Origin: Pseudomonadota bacterium
GTDB lineage: Bacteria > Pseudomonadota > Gammaproteobacteria > UBA1113
DNA: 64,000 nucleotides
Reading direction: 5' to 3'
NCBI GenBank assembly: GCA_021782495.1
Contig: JAJXUV010000002.1
Span: forward strand, 1 to 64,000
Below the pieces are notes generated by a model. The model was not told the origin of the DNA, did no database searches, and saw only the letters and a program-made list of their open reading frames with translations. Shown in pieces: positions 55,068 through 63,863 of the stretch (positions are counted from its first letter, which is position 1; every line of letters begins with the position of its first letter). The position numbers were made by a program, and so were the translations under genes.

Positions 55068-55652
55068 CTAACCTCTTTTCAATGTAACAAATGCCTGCAA
55101 TAATTGATTTCCCTGGGGAGTCAAGAGAGATTCCGGGTGAAATTGCACTCCGTAAATGGGTAAAGTTTTATGACGCATGCCCATGACGATCCCCTGACCG
55201 TTTTCTGCTTCTATGGACAATTCCGGCGGCAAGGACACTTTGTCAACGACCAAAGAATGATAGCGAGCCGCTTTAAAGGGCAGTGGCAATTTTTGATAAA
55301 GGCCTTTTCCTTGGTGAAAAATCAAATCGCTTTTACCGTGAAAAATATCATCAGCTTGCACGACTTTTCCTTGCAGCGCGATGCCGATGGCTTGGTGCCC
55401 TAAACAAACTCCCAATAAGGGAATAGAAGCATTTTCTTGATCAATAAAATCTCGGATCAATTCAACGCAAATGCCGGCATCCTCGGGCCTGCCTGGTCCT
55501 GGCGAAAGTACAATGCCGCTTGGGTTTAAATCTTTTATTTCTGTTAAAGTTATTTTGTCATTGCGAACAACCTGAACCTTGGCACCCAATTCAGCCAATT
55601 TTTGATAAAGGTTATATGTAAAACTGTCGTAATTGTCGATTAATAAAATCAT
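55068..55652 (-). CDS. trpG: Anthranilate synthase, glutamine amidotransferase subunit
   Basis: 194 residues, a class-I amidotransferase that feeds ammonia to TrpE. The nucleophile Cys is in LLGVCLGHQAIG, with His/Glu in GVQFHPESLLTP and the oxyanion loop SPGPGRPEDAG. It begins immediately after trpE. It might also serve PabB for folate synthesis, which is not seen here. Confidence 0.96.
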   Translation of the reverse strand: MILLIDNYDSFTYNLYQKLAELGAKVQVVRNDKITLTEIKDLNPSGIVLSPGPGRPEDAGICVELIRDFIDQENASIPLLGVCLGHQAIGIALQGKVVQADDIFHGKSDLIFHQGKGLYQKLPLPFKAARYHSLVVDKVSLPPELSIEAENGQGIVMGMRHKTLPIYGVQFHPESLLTPQGNQLLQAFVTLKRG

Positions 55653-57128
55653 TTAATACACTCCTTCAGAAAAGTCAAAGGCCGCCAGCAAACTACTTGC
55701 TTTTTGACGTGTTTCACGCGCTTCAGAATAGGGATCGGAATCATGCACAATGCCGGCACCTGTTCGAATCGTAGCGACATTGTCTTTTAACACAGCAATT
55801 CTAATGGCAATGCAACTGTCAAAATTGCCTGCGTAATCCAAGCGGCCGATGACGCCACCGTACAAACCACGACGAGAATTTTCTAGCTCGTCAATCAATT
55901 CCATCGCACGTACTTTAGGTGCGCCGCTTAAAGTACCGGCCGGGAAAGTGGCGGAGAGTGCATCAAAAGCATGAAAAGTCGGATCCAATTTTCCGCTGAC
56001 TACCGAAGTCAAATGGCTCACATGCGAATAATGTTTGACTTGAGCCAAGGCTTCTACTTCGACACTGCCTATTTCAGACACACGCCCCACATCATTGCGT
56101 GCCAAATCGACAAGCATCATGTGTTCGGCCAATTCTTTGGGATCGCTTAACAATTCTTTTTCAATCTGTGCATCCTCATTTTTATCCATTCGTCTACGTG
56201 TACCTGCAATGGGGTTCACTGAAATTTTTCCTTGATGCACACTGACCATTCGTTCTGGTGAGGCGCCGACAATAATTCTATCTTCCAGCGGAAAATAAAA
56301 CATATAGGGCGCAGGGCTTACTTGACGCAGTGCGCGGTAAATGTCAAAAGGTTTGCCAGTGAAGGCTTTTTTGAAAGAGCGAGATAAGACCACTTGAAAA
56401 ATGTCACCTTTTTTAATGTATTCTTTAGCACGTTCAACCAAATGCATAAAATCCTCATCCGAGATATCGACTTGGGTTTCCATCAAAGCCCCTTGGGTTT
56501 TTGTCTGAAAACAGGATACCGATGACAGAGCATTCATTTTGTCGATAATCGCCGCGATTTTATCTTGAGCTTCAACATAAGCTTGTTTTGGAGCCTCATT
56601 GACATCGATAAGCACACTGATCAACAATTTTTGTTGCTCGTGATCGAAGCCCAAAGTGATTCTGTAAAAATTAAATAACACTTCGGGAAGCGCTTCGTCT
56701 TGAGAGTGTCGATCGGGAATGTCTTCAAGCAATCGTACGGAATCATAAGTGATAAAACCCATGGCTTGATTGATTTTTTCTGCGAATTCAGGCTGGCAAG
56801 TGCAGGATAATTCGCGTATAAACTCAGGCAGCCGCTGAAAGGGATTGGTCGATGTACAGGTCGTATGGCCATCTAGATATTCCTGTGTTTGTCCATTTTT
56901 AAATTCTAAACGGGCAAAAGGCTCAAAAGCCAAGAAGGAATAACGTCCTGCAGGGGCTTGCTGAACGCCGGACTCCAAAATAGCGCCACCTTGTAAATCA
57001 GCTGCTAAAGCTTCAAATACACTAATGGGCGTGAGTCTATCGGCCATAATCTCTTGAAAAACAAGGACTCTTTGAACACCCGGTTTAATTAATGCAAGAA
57101 ACTCATCTAATTCTAACTTTTTGAACAT
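55653..57128 (-). CDS. trpE: Anthranilate synthase component I
   Basis: 491 residues. It turns chorismate into anthranilate. The chorismate-binding region includes GDIFQVVLSRSFKK, PAPYMFYF, IAGTRRRMDKNEDA, HMMLVDLARNDVGRVS, FPAGTLSGAPKVRAMELIDELE and IRTGAGIVHDSDP. The N-terminal domain holds the usual LESGVQ feedback-type motif as ILESGVQ. It is the first gene of the operon, with a promoter and a short leader immediately upstream. Confidence 0.97.
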   Translation of the reverse strand: MFKKLELDEFLALIKPGVQRVLVFQEIMADRLTPISVFEALAADLQGGAILESGVQQAPAGRYSFLAFEPFARLEFKNGQTQEYLDGHTTCTSTNPFQRLPEFIRELSCTCQPEFAEKINQAMGFITYDSVRLLEDIPDRHSQDEALPEVLFNFYRITLGFDHEQQKLLISVLIDVNEAPKQAYVEAQDKIAAIIDKMNALSSVSCFQTKTQGALMETQVDISDEDFMHLVERAKEYIKKGDIFQVVLSRSFKKAFTGKPFDIYRALRQVSPAPYMFYFPLEDRIIVGASPERMVSVHQGKISVNPIAGTRRRMDKNEDAQIEKELLSDPKELAEHMMLVDLARNDVGRVSEIGSVEVEALAQVKHYSHVSHLTSVVSGKLDPTFHAFDALSATFPAGTLSGAPKVRAMELIDELENSRRGLYGGVIGRLDYAGNFDSCIAIRIAVLKDNVATIRTGAGIVHDSDPYSEARETRQKASSLLAAFDFSEGVY

Positions 57129-57166
57129 AATTTTAAGCCCCTTTTCAGCACTTTAATGTCGTAATG

Positions 57167-57200
57167 GTGTAATTTTACACGAGTACAATTGGAAAGTCAA
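57167..57200 (-). promoter_or_regulatory. trp operon promoter with palindromic operator candidate
   Basis: Read on the minus strand: TTGACT (57195-57200), a 17-base spacer and TAAAAT (57172-57177). The -10 lies inside a palindrome GTGTAA-N2-TTACAC (57167-57180) that could be a repressor site. The leader before trpE is only about 40 bases, without tandem Trp codons or an attenuator hairpin. Confidence 0.65.
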
Positions 57201-57456
57201 GGGGATAGGTCGAATATTGAAAAATAAGAGATAAAGGTATTATGCTTCCTAAGTTACTCATCGCTAGCCAAGCCGAGGCAGAAAAATCTTTAAAAATAAA
57301 AGATAATAGTATATCCTCTCATTCATGATTGAAAAAGAATTAACTTTGGATAAATCGGAATGACTATTTTGGACTAACAAAGAAATAGTAGATATTGATT
57401 TCATTCATGAATTTTGTTAGGCTCTGGTCATTAGTACTAAAATAAGTGGAGGGCTT

Positions 57457-60400
57457 ATGAAAAAAAATAAACGCATGCCTCGTACAGCTAATACCCTACC
57501 AGCACCCATACTTGAACAGCCCGAGGAGAAATTAAACAAATTCCTAGTATCTCAAGGCTTTAATAGAGGCGATATTAATGGAGTGAAAAATGGGTTGCAT
57601 CCAATACACCGTGCTGCCCAACTCAATAATGTGGAAATCCTTCGTATTCTATTAGAAAAAGGCGTTGATGTAAATTGTGTAGCTATAATATATCCCACTC
57701 AAAACATAATTGATAAACATTCTATAAAAAATAAAGTTAATATTAGAGACAATATCCCGCAATTTGATTGCCTTACTCCATTGCATATGGCTACACACGG
57801 TGGCCATATAGAAACAGTCCAGTTTTTATTAAGCAATAACGCAAATGTAAATGCAGTAACAAATACAGGCGAAACCGCACTGATGTATGCTGCAGAACGT
57901 GGGCATAACTCTATACTTATTCTTCTACTAAAGGCAGGAGCAAGCATAGAACAAAAAAATAGCAGCGGTCTTTCCGCCCTGTGGGTGGCTATAGGATCCA
58001 GGAGAATAGAAGCAGTTAAGATTTTAGGAAAAAGAGCATGCGCCGAAGATAAATACAGAGCATTAAGGATGGCTGTACTAAGCGAAAAGGAAGAAATGTT
58101 TAACCAATTAGTAAAGGATAAGGATTTAAATGTAAATGCCAGCCCTCAAAATGAATCGCCTCTTTTGCATGTTGCAGTACTCAATGGAAAATACAAAATG
58201 GCTGCTGCTTTATTAAGAAGCAAAGCACTTATCGATCAAACTGATAAACAGGGAACTACTTTATTACATACTGTAGTTACAACCCAGGATTTGGAAGCAG
58301 TTAAATTCTTATTAAAGCACAAAGCCGGAGTAAATATACCTGCGCCTAAAAATATAACAGCACTACACGTTGCTACAGAAATAGGAAATATGGAAATTAT
58401 GCAGTTATTGTTAGAAAATAAAGCTAATGTTGAAGCACAAATGTCTCCTAATGGATATACACCATTACACACTGCATCTCAAAAAGGAAAGTTAGAAATG
58501 GTTCATATTTTGTTAGAGAAGGGTGCCAATGTAAATGCCCACGCCGCAGAGGGGGAAACACCCTTACATTTAGCATGCCAGCATGGGAAATCCGATCCTA
58601 GATTGATTAAAATGATACTAGAATATAGCCCAGATATTGAGGCCCAAGCTACTGGAAGCAAACTGACTCCTCTACATATCGCTAGTATCTATGGTACGTC
58701 GATAATAGTGAATATGCTGATACATGCAGGCGCTAATGTTTCAGCTCGCACAACAGGGAATGATACTCCGCTCAGCCTCGCTATTTTTTCTAGAGAGGGA
58801 GGGCTTCCATCCTTTACGCCGCCCCCAGATGAAAACATTCATATCATTCAATCCCTAGTAGAAAGTGGCGCCGACTTAAGCGCTATTTCCACTATACCCC
58901 AAAAACAGAGGTTAAATACGCTATTAATACAGTATGAAATGTTGCAGAAATTTATCAGAAATTCCGAGTGGTCAAATATAAGAGCTTTAAACCGCATTTC
59001 TCTACCAAGACAAGATAGAGCTGATTTATTAAAGACAACTTTAGCAAAGTATATTTTAAATCTTGAGAAGAGTAAAATAGAGGAAATATTTCAACAGATT
59101 AAAGAAAATTTTACTCCAGTAAATATATTTTTTGAAAACGGCAACTTGTATGTCACTTTTAATGACGCTATTCAGGCACAAGATTTTTTGAAAGTAATGT
59201 TACTGCTATCTAATAGTAAACAGATTCAGCAAGAAGATACTATCATACGATTACAATACCCTTTTTCTTTGGAAGCCACCTACTATACAGAACGACAAAA
59301 GGCTTTTAAACAAAGAATAGAAGAACTCAAGCATTTGTTAAAATCGTCTCATTGGCAAATAAATACGTTAATCCAAGAAGAAGATGATTTTATAGAAATT
59401 TTCTTTACTAAGGATCAAAAAAATATTGAAGTAGCCGCTGACTCTTTTTCCATCAAGAATGATAAAAAAGGCATTATACTTAGGCTGCCTACTATTGTAT
59501 TACAGAAGCCCTGTGGGAAAAGAGCCCAAGTTATTGTGCAAGAGATTAGAAAGACTTTAGAAAATGAATATAAGAAACATCAGGAGAAACAAAATTTGGT
59601 GGCTCATAAAACTATGCAAGCCGAACAAGAAGGGAGAGCACAGCAAGAAAAAGAAAGAAGAAAACAAGAAGAAGAAAGAGATAAACAAGCAGAAAAGGAA
59701 AAAGAGATAGAATTAAGTAGAAGAAAAGAAGAGACGCGAAAGAAACGAATCGTTACTACTGGAGAAAACACTTTTGTTGATGATTCAAGTGCTATGCATT
59801 TTGAGGAAATGCCTCTACATCAAGCTGTTTGTAGAGGAGATATAGAGGAAATTAAGACATCCCTAAAATCTGGTGTAGACATTAATGTCAAAAATGGCGA
59901 AGGCAATACGCCGCTACACCTTGCAGCTATATCTGAACAAGCGGTTGTATTCAACTTTTTGTTAAAGCAACAATCTATTAATATATCATTAGAAAACAAT
60001 GAGGGGAAAACAGCGCTTCAAATCGCTGAAGAAAAGCTATTGATTATCGATCTGCCACCTTGTTTTCAGCCAATCGCCCCGATTGAAGGCATATCCAAAC
60101 TACTTGAAGACGATTCTCATACTATAAGACAAGGTCCAGCACCAATTCCAGCACTGCTCTTATATGAAAAAGATGATAGAGATCCCGCTACCGCTTCCAG
60201 AATGTTAGTTCGGCAGGAAGAGAGCATACAGACAAAGCCAACGGACAAGCAGACAGGAAAGAAAAAAGAGAAAAAACAAAAGGCACCTTCTTCCAACAGG
60301 TTTTTTTCAGTTCAATTATCTATTGCATACAACGGAGAAAAAGGATTGAGGGATATACAAGATAAAATAAATTTTTCGTTAATTGAAAATTTCTACCACG

Positions 60401-61191
60401 ATATTATAAAATTTTATGAGCTAACAAATTATGTTATTTCTGGATTGATCCACCTTAGATCGATAATAAGTCAGGCCAACCTGCCCTTTAAAAATAAATT
60501 TATAAGAAGTATAAGTATTATTCGAAACGCACTGGTTCATAACCAAACAGAAGATGCAGAGCTTGATTTTACAGCAGATTTTTTAAGGAGCCTAGCGGAT
60601 TTTGTCAAGCATTTCAACTTGCAACATATTACCCTAAAGCCGGGTTGTGATTTTTTGGCAGGCCAAATATCTCTATTGAAAGGTCAAAAATTGACTGATG
60701 TACAGCCAACGGCAAGATCATTCTGCGAAGAAAAAATTACACAGCATATACAATGCTTAGAAAAAATATACACTAAAGTGAATGAGATAAGCAAAAAGCT
60801 AAATAAAAATCCTTTTACAGTATTACAATCTTATCCCGAGCTGCAAGAAGCAGCAGCTGAAATTATCTCTAAGGTATTTGAATATTATAATCGATGTTCG
60901 AAATTACTACCTGCTTTGAAAGGCTTGGAGATGGAAATGAAAGAATTTAGAAACAGGCAATACCACGAGACCGATGAAAGAGCTCTACCAGGAGGGGTGG
61001 AATTTTCTATTACCCCCAATTCAAGTGGGAAAGTATTTAAGTTATTAGAGAAACTAATTACACTTTATTCACAACAGAAAACCTATTCCAACCCAGTATC
61101 TTTCAGCCAAGCATTTTTCAGCAATTCGATTGCTTCGCATAGTTCTTCTTCCGGTAGTGCGTCGAGCACTTTATCCACTAATCTGAGTTAG
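57457..61191 (+). CDS. Large ankyrin-repeat protein with coiled coil and HEPN-like domain
   Basis: 1244 residues. Ankyrin repeats, about twelve, cover roughly 45-475 (e.g. TPLHMATHGGHIETVQFLLSNNANVNAVTN, TPLHTASQKGKLEMVHILLEKGANVNAH). A pair of similar ~70-residue units lies at about 540-700, then a highly charged coiled coil (about 705-770), one or two more ankyrin repeats (about 790-860) and a linker. The C-terminal helical domain (about 955-1190) contains RNALVH at 1023-1028, which matches the R-x4-H motif of HEPN RNase domains. A Ser-rich tail ends the protein. The gene looks more AT-rich than the trp operon next to it, suggesting separate origin. A host-directed or toxin-like role is plausible. 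The HEPN assignment rests on one motif and helical context. Confidence 0.75.
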   Translation: MKKNKRMPRTANTLPAPILEQPEEKLNKFLVSQGFNRGDINGVKNGLHPIHRAAQLNNVEILRILLEKGVDVNCVAIIYPTQNIIDKHSIKNKVNIRDNIPQFDCLTPLHMATHGGHIETVQFLLSNNANVNAVTNTGETALMYAAERGHNSILILLLKAGASIEQKNSSGLSALWVAIGSRRIEAVKILGKRACAEDKYRALRMAVLSEKEEMFNQLVKDKDLNVNASPQNESPLLHVAVLNGKYKMAAALLRSKALIDQTDKQGTTLLHTVVTTQDLEAVKFLLKHKAGVNIPAPKNITALHVATEIGNMEIMQLLLENKANVEAQMSPNGYTPLHTASQKGKLEMVHILLEKGANVNAHAAEGETPLHLACQHGKSDPRLIKMILEYSPDIEAQATGSKLTPLHIASIYGTSIIVNMLIHAGANVSARTTGNDTPLSLAIFSREGGLPSFTPPPDENIHIIQSLVESGADLSAISTIPQKQRLNTLLIQYEMLQKFIRNSEWSNIRALNRISLPRQDRADLLKTTLAKYILNLEKSKIEEIFQQIKENFTPVNIFFENGNLYVTFNDAIQAQDFLKVMLLLSNSKQIQQEDTIIRLQYPFSLEATYYTERQKAFKQRIEELKHLLKSSHWQINTLIQEEDDFIEIFFTKDQKNIEVAADSFSIKNDKKGIILRLPTIVLQKPCGKRAQVIVQEIRKTLENEYKKHQEKQNLVAHKTMQAEQEGRAQQEKERRKQEEERDKQAEKEKEIELSRRKEETRKKRIVTTGENTFVDDSSAMHFEEMPLHQAVCRGDIEEIKTSLKSGVDINVKNGEGNTPLHLAAISEQAVVFNFLLKQQSINISLENNEGKTALQIAEEKLLIIDLPPCFQPIAPIEGISKLLEDDSHTIRQGPAPIPALLLYEKDDRDPATASRMLVRQEESIQTKPTDKQTGKKKEKKQKAPSSNRFFSVQLSIAYNGEKGLRDIQDKINFSLIENFYHDIIKFYELTNYVISGLIHLRSIISQANLPFKNKFIRSISIIRNALVHNQTEDAELDFTADFLRSLADFVKHFNLQHITLKPGCDFLAGQISLLKGQKLTDVQPTARSFCEEKITQHIQCLEKIYTKVNEISKKLNKNPFTVLQSYPELQEAAAEIISKVFEYYNRCSKLLPALKGLEMEMKEFRNRQYHETDERALPGGVEFSITPNSSGKVFKLLEKLITLYSQQKTYSNPVSFSQAFFSNSIASHSSSSGSASSTLSTNLS

Positions 61192-61348
61192 GAGGAGTAT
61201 CACAGAATTAAAAATAGGGAATGTGCTGTAAAAGATAACTGTCTTATTGACATTCTAAATTATCGCCTATACAATTTGCCCTGTGTGGGCTTATCCTTAA
61301 GAAGCTCGTATTAAATATCATTCACTTTAACAATAGAAGGAAAATCTT

Positions 61349-63352
61349 ATGAAGGAAAAACATCCTAAGCATCTAGATTCAAATTATGATTGGAAAGTAT
61401 TTTTGCAAAAATTAGCGTCCCCATTTATACAAAATATCAAAGATATTACTATCGCGGAAGACACTGCTTCTTTTGAAGTCGATCTGGATCAAAAAGAAGC
61501 ACTTGAAAAACATTTTAATACTATTTTAAGCAGTTCGAAATCTTTGCAAGCACAGCTATCGTACACTGCCAGGAGCGAACAGAGTTCTGCTGTAGACTCT
61601 GTCTCTTCCAATGTTGCAGCTATGCCTAGAGTGACTGATCTGGAAGAAGCGCGTGCGTTGATGCGAGCCTTATTTGGTAAAGATACCATGAAAGGAAAAA
61701 GTAAGGGGTGTCCTATTAATTTTTCTACTTATTTAGATCAATTTGAAAATGGTCTGTTGATATCGACTGATCCTTTCCCAACTGAATCCTTGGCCTTGGC
61801 GCAAAGAGCGCAAAATTTTTTGTGTGCACATTTTAATGGTGTCAGCATTCATGATATACGCCAGCTATTAGCCCGACCAGGCGAGCCTTTAAAAACGCCT
61901 AATGAGATTAAAAAAGGAGAGGGTTTTGTCCAACAATGTTTTGGTATTATACGAAATCCAGGTAATGATACATACCGCATCTATTTTGATGTGGCTAAGT
62001 TTTTGCACCTGGTGTATCCTCCCCAATTATTGTGTGAACCAAGTCAATCTAATCCGGAAAAATTGCGTGTCACGATCAGTCTTTATCATCTTATGCTGTA
62101 TGTGAAACAATTATCGCAACACGGTATATTGTTTAATGTAGAGTTAAAGCATGGCCATGTGAATGCATATCCCTTGTTACTGCCGCATAAACAAACAGTG
62201 CAAAAACCAGTAGCACTGTATATGTTGATAGACGACAGTGGCAGTATGGAAAAGTATAGAGAAAATTTATTTGTAGATATAAAAGCTTTTTTGAAAGAGG
62301 TTGTTGCTAATATAAAATTGTTAAACGTAACTCTGAACATCAGATTGTTTTCTGGACGAGGCCAATTTCATCCCTATAATGGGCCTATTGAATTATTTGA
62401 TCCTGAAAAATTTTTTGAAGGTAAATTGTGCCGTGGTACAGCACTGTTCGAGGCAATAGACGGTTCCTTAACGGACATGCAAAAAACACTCAATACCCAT
62501 AATAACCTTTTTATACTGGTTACAGACGGGAAAGATGAGCACAGTTATATGACCGAAAATGAGATCAAGGAAAAGATTAAGAAACTGTCTTCTATGGTGC
62601 ATGAGGAAGGAACACCTCCACCACAGATGTATGTTATGGGTTGCGGAAAAGAGTTAAATTCAGATGTATTAAATGCTTTAGCAAATAGTGCCGGCCAACC
62701 GCAGTACATCGCCGTAGAAAATCAAGAAGCTTTCGGTCCCGTGATTTCCAACATTCATTCTGTTGAACATGCACGTGTATTGGCGCGGATTAGGACACAG
62801 ATAGAAGGTAAATCAGCCCAGCAATATTGCTTACCTATTGCTTTAACGGGTGCGCCGAAAGTTGTATCTGAGGTCATAATACCCTTGTCTGAAAAATCGG
62901 TGTCTGTCTTAATTGAGAGCCCTACCGTGGGACAAGAATTGGCATTAAGTCAAGTCACTCTGCAAATTACACGTTCTGATGCTCAGGCTGCGATGGAGGG
63001 CTATGCACAGCGTATTGAAAAAATTTATACTGAAAAGACGAGTCCTGCACTGAGAGTTGCGCAGTTACATGGACTCCTCGGTGAAATGGATACGTATTGT
63101 AAATCAGCGCCACAAGCCATTGTGTTGCCTTGGGCAACCGATTTACGTAAAAAAATAGGGGAGTATACGGCTGAGTTAGGTCAACTATGTATTCCTTCAG
63201 CAAGTAGCTCTGCTTCTTTAAGTAGCGCTAGCAGTGCTTCACCACCTTTAGTAGGCCGTGATAGTCCGATTTCACCAGTGAGATCAAGGACTCCAACACC
63301 AGAGGTAAAGCCGGAAGAAAGAGCGAATTCAGGGCCAGCGCCTTCTCTATGA
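61349..63352 (+). CDS. von Willebrand factor A domain protein, effector-like
   Basis: 667 residues. The vWA domain (about 285-485) has a complete metal-ion-dependent adhesion site: D295-x-S297-x-S299 in DDSGSM, T364 in RGTALFEA and D393 in VTDGKD. Such domains bind protein ligands through Mg2+. The N-terminal 280 residues are unassigned. Residues 490-620 may be a beta-sandwich plus helices, and the last ~50 are Ser/Pro-rich (SASSSASLSSASSASPP, SRTPTPEVKPE). No signal peptide or membrane helix is seen. It follows the ankyrin-HEPN gene by 157 bases on the same strand. Co-function is possible but unproven. Confidence 0.8.
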   Translation: MKEKHPKHLDSNYDWKVFLQKLASPFIQNIKDITIAEDTASFEVDLDQKEALEKHFNTILSSSKSLQAQLSYTARSEQSSAVDSVSSNVAAMPRVTDLEEARALMRALFGKDTMKGKSKGCPINFSTYLDQFENGLLISTDPFPTESLALAQRAQNFLCAHFNGVSIHDIRQLLARPGEPLKTPNEIKKGEGFVQQCFGIIRNPGNDTYRIYFDVAKFLHLVYPPQLLCEPSQSNPEKLRVTISLYHLMLYVKQLSQHGILFNVELKHGHVNAYPLLLPHKQTVQKPVALYMLIDDSGSMEKYRENLFVDIKAFLKEVVANIKLLNVTLNIRLFSGRGQFHPYNGPIELFDPEKFFEGKLCRGTALFEAIDGSLTDMQKTLNTHNNLFILVTDGKDEHSYMTENEIKEKIKKLSSMVHEEGTPPPQMYVMGCGKELNSDVLNALANSAGQPQYIAVENQEAFGPVISNIHSVEHARVLARIRTQIEGKSAQQYCLPIALTGAPKVVSEVIIPLSEKSVSVLIESPTVGQELALSQVTLQITRSDAQAAMEGYAQRIEKIYTEKTSPALRVAQLHGLLGEMDTYCKSAPQAIVLPWATDLRKKIGEYTAELGQLCIPSASSSASLSSASSASPPLVGRDSPISPVRSRTPTPEVKPEERANSGPAPSL

Positions 63353-63362
63353 TAGAGGATAA

Positions 63363-63392
63363 GAGATAGCGATGTTTTTGCATCGCTATCTC
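63363..63392 (+). terminator. Terminator-like hairpin after the vWA gene
   Basis: A perfect 12-bp stem (GAGATAGCGATG with CATCGCTATCTC) and a TTTTTG loop, 10 bases after the stop codon. The T-rich tract begins only about 12 bases later. Confidence 0.65.
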
Positions 63393-63456
63393 ATTCCTGC
63401 TATTTCCCTATTTTTTTCAACCGCTTATAGAAAAATAAAATTTTCTGGCTTTTATA

Positions 63457-63486
63457 TTGACAAATCGAGATAATTCGATATATAAT
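63457..63486 (+). promoter_or_regulatory. arsR-type gene promoter with palindromic operator
   Basis: TTGACA (63457-63462), an 18-base spacer and TATAAT (63481-63486). The spacer contains ATCGA-N6-TCGAT, a hyphenated palindrome suitable for an ArsR-family dimer. A similar palindrome occurs at 63826-63853 before the next gene. Confidence 0.7.
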
Positions 63487-63493
63487 ATCACCT

Positions 63494-63793
63494 ATGAATG
63501 AGAAATTGATATTTAAAGCATTAGCCAATGAAACGCGGCGGCAAATTTTAGCTTGGTTGAAACACCCCAAACAGAGTTTTCCCAATGCCGCATCGAATGT
63601 GGCACGAGACGGTGTGTGTTGTGGTCTAATTCAGCAAAAAGCAGGGTTGGCGCAATCAACGGTGTCGCATTATTTGCATTTGTTGGAACAAGCAGGCTTA
63701 GTCACCACGATGCGTTCAGGTCAATGGACCTTTTATAAACGTAATGAAGCCTTTATTGAACAGTTCATTGCAAAATTGGGCGCTTCCTTGTAA
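63494..63793 (+). CDS. ArsR-family winged-helix repressor
   Basis: 99 residues, a single winged-helix domain. FKALANETRRQILAWLKHP opens the fold, AGLAQSTVSHYLHLLEQAGLV is the recognition helix and GQWTFYKRNEAFIEQF the wing and last helix. Cysteines C42-C43 (GVCCGLI) precede the DNA-binding helices, but the classic ELCVC metal box is absent, so it may sense redox state or another ligand. It starts only eight bases after its own -10 box, giving a very short or leaderless transcript. It likely represses itself and the NmrA-like gene downstream. Confidence 0.88.
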   Translation: MNEKLIFKALANETRRQILAWLKHPKQSFPNAASNVARDGVCCGLIQQKAGLAQSTVSHYLHLLEQAGLVTTMRSGQWTFYKRNEAFIEQFIAKLGASL

Positions 63794-63811
63794 AAGGAAG
63801 CATTTTTTTTC
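63782..63811 (+). terminator. Intrinsic terminator of the arsR-type gene
   Basis: GCTTCCTT (63782-63789), a 4-base loop, AAGGAAGC (63794-63801), followed by a run of eight T. The stop codon sits in the loop. Confidence 0.9.
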
Positions 63812-63825
63812 GAAGCTATATATCG

Positions 63826-63853
63826 AATGTTTCCGATATATAGATTTAGCGGG
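63826..63853 (+). promoter_or_regulatory. Operator-like palindrome before the NmrA-like gene
   Basis: CTATATATCG, 8 bases, CGATATATAG is a perfect 10-bp inverted repeat. Its ATATCGA core matches the operator in front of the ArsR-type gene. Confidence 0.65.
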
Positions 63854-63863
63854 AGTTCTTAAA

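Noticed and set aside
57129-57456. trp attenuator or leader peptide
   Set aside because: No tandem Trp codons, no alternative hairpins and only about 40 bases between the promoter and trpE.
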